Source: Anaerobutyricum hallii
Lineage (GTDB): Bacteria; Bacillota; Clostridia; Lachnospirales; Lachnospiraceae
Assembly: GCF_900209925.1 (NCBI RefSeq)
Contig: NZ_LT907978.1
Span: 15,001 to 79,000, forward strand
Direction of reading: 5' to 3'
DNA length: 64,000 bases
How positions within the stretch are numbered: position 1 is the stretch's first letter; every line of letters begins with the position of its first letter. Under the pieces are notes generated by a model. The model was given only the letters and a program-made list of their open reading frames with translations. It ran no database searches and was not told the DNA's origin. The position numbers and the translations under genes were made by a program. Below are positions 54,746 through 63,259 of this stretch, one piece after another.

Positions 54746-55861
54746 ATGAATACTCAATTTTCTAAAAAAGATACAAATATCGTGAAGGGCGTTGCAATTA
54801 TTGCAATGCTCTTCCATCATTGTTATGTAACCAATATTAATTTTAAGGCACACGGGGTATCGTTTGCACCATTTTCAAAAGGAACCGTTGTAACATTGTC
54901 TTTATGGGCAAAAGTCTGTGTTGGAATCTTTGTATTTTTAAGTGCATACGGTATTACGATTTCTTTGAAAAAGCTATATGATCAGAATAAATATGAGAGA
55001 CAGAATATTTCCTGGCTTACAATACGAAGAGTGTGGAAGATTCTGAGCGGTTTCTGGCCGATTTATATTCTTGCGATTGTTGGATGTAAAGTTTGGGCAC
55101 CGGAAAGCTTTGCCGTATATAAGCAGGGTATGACTCGAATTATTTATATGCTTATTGATTTTTCAGGGTTGGCTCATATTTTTGGAACACCGACTTTACT
55201 TGGAACCTGGTGGTATCTTGGACTTGCATTTATGGAGATTATGCTGCTTCCATTTCTTTATTATATGTATCGTAAATGTGGAGCATTTACTACGATTGCA
55301 TTGAGTTATCTTCTGCCAATGGCATTATCATTGCCGATGAGCAGCAGTGTTGTACATTATCTTCCGGCTATGACGTTAGGTATCTGGTTTGCACAGGAAG
55401 ATTTATTTCCTAAGGCTGCAGACTGGAAGATTCCGCATACAGGGCTTATGATAACAAGGGCAGCAGAGTTTTGTGTACTTGCTGTGTTCATTCTTGGAAC
55501 CGTATGGCTTAAGACTTCAAAGTTTGGAAAAGTGCATCCGAATGTTACCGATAGTGTAACACCATTAGCAGTTATTTTATTCACTTATCTTTTCCTTGCA
55601 AGTATACCGATTCTTCGGGATATGCTGTGCATACTGGGTAAATACTCAATGAATATCTTTTTATTTCATAACTTTATCCGTTCGAGATGGTTTGAGGACT
55701 TCTCATATTCTTTCAGATTCTGGTGGCTGATTGTTATTGTATTAGTAATAGACTGTCTGCTGTTTTCTGTTGTTATTGAATTTTTAAAAGAAGTTCTGCG
55801 ATATAATCACCTGACGATAAAGATAGAAAAGAAATTGCATGGAATGATAAGTAACGAATAA
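54746..55861 (+). CDS. Acyltransferase 3 family membrane protein
   Basis: 371 aa, about ten membrane helices. MLFHHCYV (about 21-28) is the catalytic-His segment of Acyl_transf_3 proteins, and the first two loops (NFKAHGVSFAPFSKG, VKGVAIIAML) fit the family. It would transfer an acyl, probably acetyl, group to an extracytoplasmic polymer. It starts 20 nt after the transpeptidase gene, and a second family member follows in 17 nt. Confidence 0.85.
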   Translation: MNTQFSKKDTNIVKGVAIIAMLFHHCYVTNINFKAHGVSFAPFSKGTVVTLSLWAKVCVGIFVFLSAYGITISLKKLYDQNKYERQNISWLTIRRVWKILSGFWPIYILAIVGCKVWAPESFAVYKQGMTRIIYMLIDFSGLAHIFGTPTLLGTWWYLGLAFMEIMLLPFLYYMYRKCGAFTTIALSYLLPMALSLPMSSSVVHYLPAMTLGIWFAQEDLFPKAADWKIPHTGLMITRAAEFCVLAVFILGTVWLKTSKFGKVHPNVTDSVTPLAVILFTYLFLASIPILRDMLCILGKYSMNIFLFHNFIRSRWFEDFSYSFRFWWLIVIVLVIDCLLFSVVIEFLKEVLRYNHLTIKIEKKLHGMISNE

Positions 55862-55878
55862 TAAAAGGAAAGAAAGTT

Positions 55879-56862
55879 ATGGAGAATTCAACACAACAAA
55901 ATAAAAAATATTATAACGAGATTACGATTGCAAAAGGAATCGGTATTCTTCTTGTTGTATTAGGACATGCTTTAAAGCAGACGGGAGTAAGTAATGTACC
56001 GGGGAATGCGGTAATCAGTATAATATATAGTTTTCATATGCCCCTGTTCTTTGTGTTATCGGGATTTGTTTCTGTAAAGATTCTTCAGTATTCTAAGATG
56101 ACAGAATACATAAACTATATAAAAAGCAGAGCAGCCCGCCTCCTGATTCCTTATTTTGTTATGGGAATTCTCTATATGCCTTTAAAATATTTTATGAACA
56201 GGTTTGCGATTAATCCCTATGATTTTTCACAGAGCTGGAAGTTGATTCTTGGAGATAATCCGAATACAACGATGTGGTTTTTATATACCCTTTTCTGGGT
56301 GTCGGTAATCGCATTGATTTTACTGAGGCGCTCAGTGCTGTTACCGATGCTTATTGCAAGCGCTATTCTTTCATGCACAGCTTTTATATTTAACTGGAGC
56401 TTCCGTATACCAAAGTATTTATTTTTCTTTATTCTGGGAATTTATATTAGAGATCATTATGACAAATTCACAGAAATCAGAAAGAATAAGTTGATTTTTA
56501 TTTTGGTGGCAATCGCATTTATTATATGTAATATAGTAAATTATCAGATGGGGAGAGGAGAATTTATTACTTCTGTTTCAGGAACAATATTATGTATGTG
56601 GTTTTCTCTTTGGCTTGTAGAGAAGAATGTAAGAAGTTACGGCGTTTTGAAAAGTCTGGGTGATGCGAGTATGGATATTTATATTTTGTCAGACCCGGTA
56701 CAGACGGTATCAAGATTAGCTTTATGGAACATATTACATATGCCAAATATTTTGGTTATTATTTTATGTTTTGTGTCAGGAACAGGCATATCATTTATTG
56801 CAGCAAAGTATATTCTGCGCAGATTCAAAGTATTTCGAATTCTGCTGTTTGGAGAATGTTAG
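55879..56862 (+). CDS. Acyltransferase 3 family membrane protein
   Basis: 327 aa. N-terminal signature KKYYNEITIAKGIGILLVVLGHA with VLGHALKQ (about 29-36), then SFHMPLFFVLSGF (about 50-62), as in OatA/WecH-type acyltransferases. About ten helices. It is not a close duplicate of the preceding gene. Together they suggest two acylation steps or a two-subunit system. Confidence 0.87.
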   Translation: MENSTQQNKKYYNEITIAKGIGILLVVLGHALKQTGVSNVPGNAVISIIYSFHMPLFFVLSGFVSVKILQYSKMTEYINYIKSRAARLLIPYFVMGILYMPLKYFMNRFAINPYDFSQSWKLILGDNPNTTMWFLYTLFWVSVIALILLRRSVLLPMLIASAILSCTAFIFNWSFRIPKYLFFFILGIYIRDHYDKFTEIRKNKLIFILVAIAFIICNIVNYQMGRGEFITSVSGTILCMWFSLWLVEKNVRSYGVLKSLGDASMDIYILSDPVQTVSRLALWNILHMPNILVIILCFVSGTGISFIAAKYILRRFKVFRILLFGEC

Positions 56863-56918
56863 TACATAGTTATTTACAAAACGATGTACCAGACGAATAA
56901 GACAGGAAGGAAGGCATT

Positions 56919-57779
56919 ATGAAGAAAAGTTTATTAACAAAAGTAATGACATTAGCTATGGCAGCAGTGATGTTATTTAGTTTCAATATGACATCACAGG
57001 CTGCTGTAAAGAAAAATATTGATACAAATGATTCGATTTCATTATGGGTGGGAGATTCCCGAACCGTTCTCATCTATCAGGACATGGATATGAGAGCTCC
57101 AAATGGAACAAAATATCGCAATAAAGCACGAGTAGAGGGCAAATATCTTATGCTCAAGTATCGTGATTGTTATGCAGGACGAGGAACCGGATATAATCTG
57201 GTGCGCGGAGGAAGAACGAGAATACAGAACGTAGCAAGAAAAGCGGGTCGTCAGAATATTGTCTTTGCCTCCGGAGTAAATGATATTTATAATCCACAGG
57301 TAAGTCCATTCAGATCCTATGTAGGTGGTGGACGAGTAGCTCCAGCAAGTCCGGAAACCCTTGCTACAGAGTACTGGAAGTTATATGAGAGTTTTATCAG
57401 TAAATATCCGGAAGATCATTTTTATCTTCTCTCTGTCAATCCAGTGTACTGTACGCTTCGTTACAGAGGAAATACGGTAACAAACAGTAAGGTTATTCGT
57501 TTTAATAACACATTACGTAAGCTTGTTAAGAAGTCCGGTTATAAAAATGTGACGTATGTGGATACTTATAAGAATGTATTCCAGAAAAACGGCTGGGTTC
57601 ATAAGAAGAGTGCATATCGTTACGCTATGAAGTACAGAAAGATGAATGTGCGCTATATGAGAGAAAGTTCCAGCTATCAGTTACATTACACCGATTCAGT
57701 AGATAAAAAGCTTTTTAAATATGTAAATGACTTTATTAAAAATGATATGAATATTAGCAAAGATATAAAGCAGAATTAA
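56919..57779 (+). CDS. Secreted SGNH/GDSL-like hydrolase
   Basis: 286 aa, signal peptide to SQAAVK (about 29). LWVGDSRTVLI (about 42-52) is the GDS block, FASGVNDIYNP (about 109-119) the GxND block, and HYTDSVDKKLF (about 257-267) the C-terminal Asp/His region. Such proteins next to acyltransferase 3 act as O-acetyl transferases or esterases on wall polymers. This role is inferred from context. Confidence 0.75.
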   Translation: MKKSLLTKVMTLAMAAVMLFSFNMTSQAAVKKNIDTNDSISLWVGDSRTVLIYQDMDMRAPNGTKYRNKARVEGKYLMLKYRDCYAGRGTGYNLVRGGRTRIQNVARKAGRQNIVFASGVNDIYNPQVSPFRSYVGGGRVAPASPETLATEYWKLYESFISKYPEDHFYLLSVNPVYCTLRYRGNTVTNSKVIRFNNTLRKLVKKSGYKNVTYVDTYKNVFQKNGWVHKKSAYRYAMKYRKMNVRYMRESSSYQLHYTDSVDKKLFKYVNDFIKNDMNISKDIKQN

Positions 57780-57857
57780 TTACGGTTATTGCGGAAGACA
57801 AAAAGTAGCTTGTTGTAGTTAAGTATTCTTGAATTTATCAGGAGGAGGGTAACAGTT

Positions 57858-59336
57858 ATGAGAAAACATAAAAAGTTATATACGCTATTAACAGTGTTGC
57901 TATTAACGTTTACGATGTTCATTCAGTTTAGTTGTTCTTCTGAGGGAGCAACCCGGCTGAGTGAGACAAATATAGTGATGACAGCAGGAACAAATAAAAA
58001 GTTAAAATTACGACAGGCTAAGGGGGCAGTTGAATGGTCTTCTAGTAATAAAAATATAGTTTCTGTTAATGAAAAAGGTAGAGTATATGCGTTAAAAGGT
58101 GGAACAGCCTATATTAAAGCAAAGACAAAAAAGAAAACATATAAATGTAAAGTTGTAGTTGTAGGATTTAATAAAGAAAAGCTAACCTTATCTAAAAAGA
58201 AAAAGTTTACTTTAAAAGTGAGAAATTCAAAAGCAAGGAAATGGTATTCTGGAAATAAAAAGATTGCGACAGTTACTTCAAAGGGTGTTGTAAAGGCTAA
58301 GAAAAGCGGAAAGACTACGATTGTTTGTATAACTCGTACCGGAAGAAAGATTAAGTGTAAGGTGTATGTACCGAAACTTGAAAATGCAAGTACAAAGATG
58401 GTTGTGGAAACAACAAGAGAAGTTGAAGTAGTTAACACGGCCAATGCATGTCGATGGTCCTCTTCATCCGGTGAGGTTGCCGCTGTTGACAATAACGGAA
58501 CAGTACAGGCTTTAAAAGCAGGAAAGACAACGATTAAATGTAAAACAGGTAATGCTGTTTTAGAGTATGACTTGACAGTTATTAATCCAAATAATCTTGT
58601 GACAAAGAGAGCAGATCTTCCAGACAATACAAAGGTAGATCAGATAGATGTTACAGTGACAGGATATCCGAATAACCGAACATATTCTATTTATAAACAG
58701 AATGGAAAGAAAAATACAAGTGAACAGTTTCCACATTATATGCAGGGACATGGATGTTCCGCCTCGTCATTAACAACAGTACTCAGTGCTTACGCAGGAG
58801 TTACTTATAAGCCGACCTATATGATAGAAACTGTTGAGAGACAGTACTTTGGTGATGAGTGGGTAAAGAATTACAGTAAGAAAGACACGAATGACAGTAA
58901 GAGCCGTCCGATGCCAATCAGTTTATATGGAATGACGAAGATTCTGGAAGGTTATGGAGTAAGATATAAATATGTCAGAGATTTTTCAGACAGTCTGGCA
59001 AAGCAGGAAATCGAAGCACATTTACGGACTGGTAATCCGGTAATCTTTGTTGTTGCTGCTAAGAGCCGAAAAGATGGTGCAGTAGCGAACAAATGGACAA
59101 GCGGATATCACTGCATGACAATGCTTGGAATGACAGATACAAAGAAGGTAATCGTAGCAGACTCCGTAGACCGTTCTAGCAGTATTTTTGGAAATAATCA
59201 GAGAATAAAGTATGCATCACTTGGAGAATTGATTGGCTACATGTTCCCATGTACAAATACGACCTCCACATCAATATACTGGAGTGGAAAGGCAAGCAGC
59301 GGCGGTTACATTTTAATTAATCCGCAGAATCAATAA
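57858..59336 (+). CDS. Secreted C39-like cysteine peptidase with three BIG2 repeats
   Basis: 492 aa. Signal peptide (about 1-30). Three bacterial Ig-like (BIG2) domains at about 34-96, 100-170 and 172-245 (W-S-S-N-K..V-S-V..G-x-V-x-A-x-x-G-x-A patterns). The C-terminal domain is C39-like: HGCSASSLTTVLSAY (Cys near 298), GYHCMTMLG (His near 418) and VIVADSVD (Asp near 433). It ends with GKASSGGYILIN. The catalytic set is complete. The next gene has a paralogous domain. Confidence 0.83.
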   Translation: MRKHKKLYTLLTVLLLTFTMFIQFSCSSEGATRLSETNIVMTAGTNKKLKLRQAKGAVEWSSSNKNIVSVNEKGRVYALKGGTAYIKAKTKKKTYKCKVVVVGFNKEKLTLSKKKKFTLKVRNSKARKWYSGNKKIATVTSKGVVKAKKSGKTTIVCITRTGRKIKCKVYVPKLENASTKMVVETTREVEVVNTANACRWSSSSGEVAAVDNNGTVQALKAGKTTIKCKTGNAVLEYDLTVINPNNLVTKRADLPDNTKVDQIDVTVTGYPNNRTYSIYKQNGKKNTSEQFPHYMQGHGCSASSLTTVLSAYAGVTYKPTYMIETVERQYFGDEWVKNYSKKDTNDSKSRPMPISLYGMTKILEGYGVRYKYVRDFSDSLAKQEIEAHLRTGNPVIFVVAAKSRKDGAVANKWTSGYHCMTMLGMTDTKKVIVADSVDRSSSIFGNNQRIKYASLGELIGYMFPCTNTTSTSIYWSGKASSGGYILINPQNQ

Positions 59337-59365
59337 AGTACATCAGACAGAAAATGAGGACAGAC

Positions 59366-60190
59366 ATGAAAACAAGAATAAAAACAAGAATGAAAAAAAC
59401 AATCACATTCATGCTCACAATGTTCATTCTGACAGTAGCACTTCCGGTAAATATACAGGCAAAGTCAGTAACGACACCAGTCTCACAGCTCCCGGAAAAG
59501 TCAGATGTAGGACAGATTACAGTTACTGTTAATTCTGAGAATGGTACAAGAAAGTATACAGTTTTTGGACAGCATAAAAATCCATGGAAGAAGACGAAGT
59601 ATCTTGATATGCATGGATGCGCTGTTTCTTCTTTGACAGCGGTACTTTCTGCTTATTCTAAAAAATACAGGGACTATACTCCTGTTCAGGTGAAAAATAT
59701 TGTGGAAAAGAAAGCACTTGGAACAGCTGCCTGGAAGCGTAATTACAGTAAACCAGTATTAAGACAGATGCCAATTTCCATGTATGGAATTTCAAAAGTA
59801 CTGAATTATGCCGGTATCAAAACAAAGTATGTACGTACCTTTACTAATAAACAGGCAGAGAAACAGATATTAAAGCATCTTAAGACAGGGAATGCGGTAG
59901 TAATTGAAGCGAATAACCGAACACAGATAAATGGCCGTTTCAGTGCCAGAACAACCAGAAGATGGGCTCTTGGGAAGCATACAATGGTTCTGCTGGGACT
60001 CACCGATGATGGGAGAGTTATCGTAGCAGATTCTGCGCAGAGAACCTGGTCGAAGAAGAAACAGAGAATCAAATATACTACAGTGAAAGAAATTGTAAAG
60101 TATCTGATTCCATGTAAATCTTCAGCCAGAACTTACTATTTCTCCAGTACCGCAGCTTCTGGGGGATATGTGTTGGTAAATACGAAGTAA
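59366..60190 (+). CDS. Secreted C39-like cysteine peptidase, no BIG2
   Basis: About 274 aa. Signal peptide to IQAKSV (about 35). The same domain as the previous gene: MHGCAVSSLTAVLSAY (Cys near 88), GKHTMVLLGL (His near 211), VIVADSAQ (Asp near 226), SSTAASGGYVLVN at the end. Two in-frame ATGs exist; the second follows GAGGA with good spacing. It ends 5 nt before the convergent lacI-type gene, with no terminator between. Confidence 0.83.
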   Translation: MKTRIKTRMKKTITFMLTMFILTVALPVNIQAKSVTTPVSQLPEKSDVGQITVTVNSENGTRKYTVFGQHKNPWKKTKYLDMHGCAVSSLTAVLSAYSKKYRDYTPVQVKNIVEKKALGTAAWKRNYSKPVLRQMPISMYGISKVLNYAGIKTKYVRTFTNKQAEKQILKHLKTGNAVVIEANNRTQINGRFSARTTRRWALGKHTMVLLGLTDDGRVIVADSAQRTWSKKKQRIKYTTVKEIVKYLIPCKSSARTYYFSSTAASGGYVLVNTK

Positions 60191-60195
60191 TCCGG

Positions 60196-61227
60196 TTAAT
60201 GCGGAGAAATAGAACAGCTTTCTCTGACAAGCAGCTTACATGGAAGCTCAATTCTTGCAGCACTATTATGTTCATTATGGATTCTGTCAAGAAGGAGCTT
60301 CACAGCATGGTGCGCCATTTCTTCTTTTGGAATATCAATGGTAGTCAGCATTGGTTTCGTCTGCTCTGATTCTCGGATATTATCAATAGAGATGATAGAA
60401 GGAACATATCCTTTTTTTCTACGATGCCGCAGACAGTCAAATACACCAAGTGCTGTACTGTCATTTGCACAGAAGATGGCAGTAGGAAGGGAAGCTCGTT
60501 GCAGAATGAGCTCCATTGTTTTCATTCCTTCCTCGCGGGTCTGGCTTGTTGGATAGATATTTGAGTAGTCAAGAGGAAGGCTGTGTGAAATTAAAGATTG
60601 ATAATAACCGATATATCTCGCCTCATAGGAGCAATCTCCTATGTAGGCGATTTTTTTATGCCCAAGAGAAATCAGATAATTCATAGCGGTGATGGCTGCA
60701 TTGGTTCCGTTACAGATTACTTCATCGTAGGCAAAGTCTGTTGGGTTACGGTCAATTCCAACAATATTACGATAGTGATTTTGCAGAGGGGAAATAAGCT
60801 CAGAAGGACATTTTCCGAGAAGAATGATTCCATCTGCATGTTTGTCAGTGGCAGAAAAAGAAGACTTTTCATTTAACATAGAAGTAACTTCCGGAAGAGT
60901 GAGGAACTTTCCAATGATACATTGCTGGCGTAAAAGTTCCTTTTTGAGAAACTCAAAAAGTTCGCTGAAAAATAAATCCTGAGAAAGCGAAGGAAAACGA
61001 GTAAGAAAAATATCAAAAGTCATCGTTTTTTCTTCGGTCCGCGCCAGACTAATTCCGGATTTTAAGGTTTGAGCGGCAGTGTTTGGTGTATAACGGATTT
61101 CCTGTGCGGCAGCCCAGATACGGGCTTCCAGTTCAGGACTTTTGCATTTATAATCCGGTTGATTTAAGACTCTTGAAACAGTAGATACTGAAGTGCCGGC
61201 AATGCGGGCTATTTCTTTTAAAGACAT
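60196..61227 (-). CDS. LacI family transcriptional regulator
   Basis: 343 aa. The N-terminal helix-turn-helix and hinge are SLKEIARIAGTSVSTVSRVLNQ (in part, about 2-23) and AAQTLKSG. The C-terminal periplasmic-binding-fold domain (about 65-340) includes IFCANDSTALGVFD and VPSIISIDNI. It is predicted to bind two operators in the divergent region and to control itself and the transporter. The effector is unknown. Confidence 0.93.
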   Translation of the reverse strand: MSLKEIARIAGTSVSTVSRVLNQPDYKCKSPELEARIWAAAQEIRYTPNTAAQTLKSGISLARTEEKTMTFDIFLTRFPSLSQDLFFSELFEFLKKELLRQQCIIGKFLTLPEVTSMLNEKSSFSATDKHADGIILLGKCPSELISPLQNHYRNIVGIDRNPTDFAYDEVICNGTNAAITAMNYLISLGHKKIAYIGDCSYEARYIGYYQSLISHSLPLDYSNIYPTSQTREEGMKTMELILQRASLPTAIFCANDSTALGVFDCLRHRRKKGYVPSIISIDNIRESEQTKPMLTTIDIPKEEMAHHAVKLLLDRIHNEHNSAARIELPCKLLVRESCSISPH

Positions 61228-61237
61228 AAAAACCTCC

Positions 61238-61251
61238 TGATAACGTTATCA
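61238..61251. promoter_or_regulatory. LacI-type operator 1
   Basis: Perfect 14-bp palindrome TGATAACGTTATCA. It lies at the ribosome-binding side of the regulator gene, 11 nt upstream of its start codon. Confidence 0.85.
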
Positions 61252-61297
61252 AAAATATTATAAAAATAGAATAAAAAAATCATCTGTATATCAGCTT

Positions 61298-61326
61298 ATT
61301 ATAAAAAATATGTTGCAAAAAGTCAA
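61298..61326 (-). promoter_or_regulatory. Promoter of the LacI-type regulator gene
   Basis: On the minus strand TTGACT, 17 bp, TATAAT. It sits between the two operators, which suggests autoregulation. Confidence 0.85.
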
Positions 61327-61338
61327 TTTGTTCAAAAA

Positions 61339-61352
61339 AGATAACGTTATCA
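61339..61352. promoter_or_regulatory. LacI-type operator 2
   Basis: Palindrome AGATAACGTTATCA (core GATAACGTTATC identical to operator 1), centred 101 bp from operator 1, 11 bp before the -35 of the transporter promoter. Two copies allow looping. Confidence 0.85.
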
Positions 61353-61362
61353 AAAAATGGCA

Positions 61363-61391
61363 TTGTTGTTAAGGCGTTTTTCGAATAATAT
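61363..61391 (+). promoter_or_regulatory. Promoter of the ABC transporter operon
   Basis: TTGTTG, 17 bp, TAATAT, about 70 nt before the binding-protein gene. Confidence 0.6.
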
Positions 61392-61460
61392 AAATACAAC
61401 ACATGTGAAAGCAAGAAGAACTGATGTCAGGCAGAAAAATCAAAGAAAGGACGAAAAGGT

Positions 61461-62468
61461 ATGAGACGGAATATAAAGAAGATTTTTATGATGGCAGGAG
61501 TAGTAGCAATGATAGCGGGGCTTACAGGATGCGGAACAAAGAAGAGCGCAGGAAAAACAACAGAAATTAATGTGGGTTATTTTAATAATGTAACACATGC
61601 ACAGGCTCTTTATATGAAAGCACAGGGAACACTTGATAAAGCATTTGACGGAAAGGCAGCAGTGAAATGGACTTCCTTTAATGCAGGTCCTTCTGAAGTG
61701 GAAGCATTATTTTCAGGAAATATCGATATTGGATATATTGGACCGGTTCCGGCGATCAGTGCCAATGTAAAGTCAAAGGGAGATGTGAGTCTGATATCTG
61801 GAGCTTCTCAGGCAGGAGCGGAACTGGTAAAAGCACCCGGTTCGGATATTAAATCTGCAAAAGATTTAGATGGAAAGACGGTAGCGATACCGCAGATTGG
61901 AAATACACAGCATTTGTGCCTTTTAAAGCTGCTTTCAGATAATGGTTTAAAAACAGTAGAAGAAGGTGGCACAGTTACGGTAACGGCTGTAGAAAATGCA
62001 GATGTTCAGAACATGATGGATCAGGGAAATATAGATGCAGCACTTGTTCCGGAACCATGGGGTTCTACACTTGTAAAGAACGGAGCAGAAATCGTTCTCG
62101 ATTATAATCAGGTTTATATGGAAGGCAATTATCCAGTAGCGGTAGTTGTTGTGAGAAATGAATTTTTAAAGGAGCATCCGGACTTAGTAAAAGAATTTTT
62201 AAGACAACATGAGGAAGCGACAGATGCAATTAATCAAAATGTAGACAAAGCAGCGGAGATTATCAACAATGAGATTAATGCAGCAACAGGAAAATCACTA
62301 AGTGCGGACATTTTAAAGACAGCATTTCAGAAACTTACGATTTCAACAGATGTAAATAAAGATGCAGTTGATGATTTTGCAGCAATTTCACTTGATCAGA
62401 AATTTATTAATCAGAAACCGACCGATGATTTTATCTCCGTTGAGGAGACAAACACATCTGCAAAATGA
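61461..62468 (+). CDS. ABC transporter substrate-binding lipoprotein (sulfonate/nitrate/taurine type)
   Basis: 335 aa. Lipoprotein signal with LTGC (about 21-24). The SsuA/NMT1-like fold has NVGYFNNVTHAQALYMKAQG (in parts, about 35-54), YIGPVPAISA (about 94-103), and VPEPWGSTLV (about 195-204). The substrate could be an aliphatic sulfonate, taurine, pyrimidine precursor or similar anion. The next two genes encode the ATPase and permease of the same type. RBS AAAGGACG. Confidence 0.9.
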   Translation: MRRNIKKIFMMAGVVAMIAGLTGCGTKKSAGKTTEINVGYFNNVTHAQALYMKAQGTLDKAFDGKAAVKWTSFNAGPSEVEALFSGNIDIGYIGPVPAISANVKSKGDVSLISGASQAGAELVKAPGSDIKSAKDLDGKTVAIPQIGNTQHLCLLKLLSDNGLKTVEEGGTVTVTAVENADVQNMMDQGNIDAALVPEPWGSTLVKNGAEIVLDYNQVYMEGNYPVAVVVVRNEFLKEHPDLVKEFLRQHEEATDAINQNVDKAAEIINNEINAATGKSLSADILKTAFQKLTISTDVNKDAVDDFAAISLDQKFINQKPTDDFISVEETNTSAK

Positions 62469-62515
62469 TGGATAGGACAATGTTTTGAAGAATGGCATTT
62501 TAAAGGAGACAGAGC

Positions 62516-63259
62516 ATGGCATTATTATTAAAAAATGTAGGAAAAACCTTTGAAAATACAGGGCAGGCTACTTTAAAAAATATAAATCTTGAAATAAAAC
62601 CGGGAGAGTTCCTCTGTGTAGTTGGGAAAAGCGGATGCGGCAAAAGTACGCTGCTGAATCTGATTGCAGGACTGGAAAAACCGACAGAAGGAAAAATTCT
62701 TTTAAATGGAAAAGAAGTGAAAGCACCCGGTTCGGAACGGACAGTGATGTTTCAGGAACACGCTCTGTTTCCATGGCTGAATGTAATTCAAAATATAAAG
62801 TTTGGAATGGAGATAAACGGAGTTCCAAAGAAAGAGCAGGATTACCGCGCGGAAAAGTATTTGAAAATGATGCAGCTTGAAGACTATAAAAATTATGCGA
62901 TACATCAGCTCTCCGGAGGTATGCGCCAGAGGGTAGCATTAGCAAGAGCATTTACAATGGATTCAGAAATTTTACTGATGGATGAACCCTTTTCCGCACT
63001 TGATAAACAAACATCAAACCATTTAAGACAGGAACTGCAGGATATATGGATGAAAACACATAAAACAATATTTTTTATTACACACAGTGTAGAAGAAGCG
63101 GTTTATCTTGGAGACAGAGTTGTAGTAATGTCAGGAGAAGACGGCGGAATCAAAAATATTGTACCGATAGAGTTAGATAGACCAAGGCATGTCTATAACG
63201 AGGACTTCATTGCCTATCGACATAAAATATTAGAAGAGATCCAGGGAGGGGATTACTGA
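62516..63259 (+). CDS. ABC transporter ATP-binding protein (SsuB/TauB type)
   Basis: 247 aa. Walker A GKSGCGKST (about 38-46), Q-loop MFQEHALFPWLNV, signature LSGGMRQRVALARA (about 128-141), Walker B LLMDEPFSALD (about 150-160), and H-loop FFITHSVEEA. Overlaps the permease start as ATGA. Confidence 0.94.
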   Translation: MALLLKNVGKTFENTGQATLKNINLEIKPGEFLCVVGKSGCGKSTLLNLIAGLEKPTEGKILLNGKEVKAPGSERTVMFQEHALFPWLNVIQNIKFGMEINGVPKKEQDYRAEKYLKMMQLEDYKNYAIHQLSGGMRQRVALARAFTMDSEILLMDEPFSALDKQTSNHLRQELQDIWMKTHKTIFFITHSVEEAVYLGDRVVVMSGEDGGIKNIVPIELDRPRHVYNEDFIAYRHKILEEIQGGDY

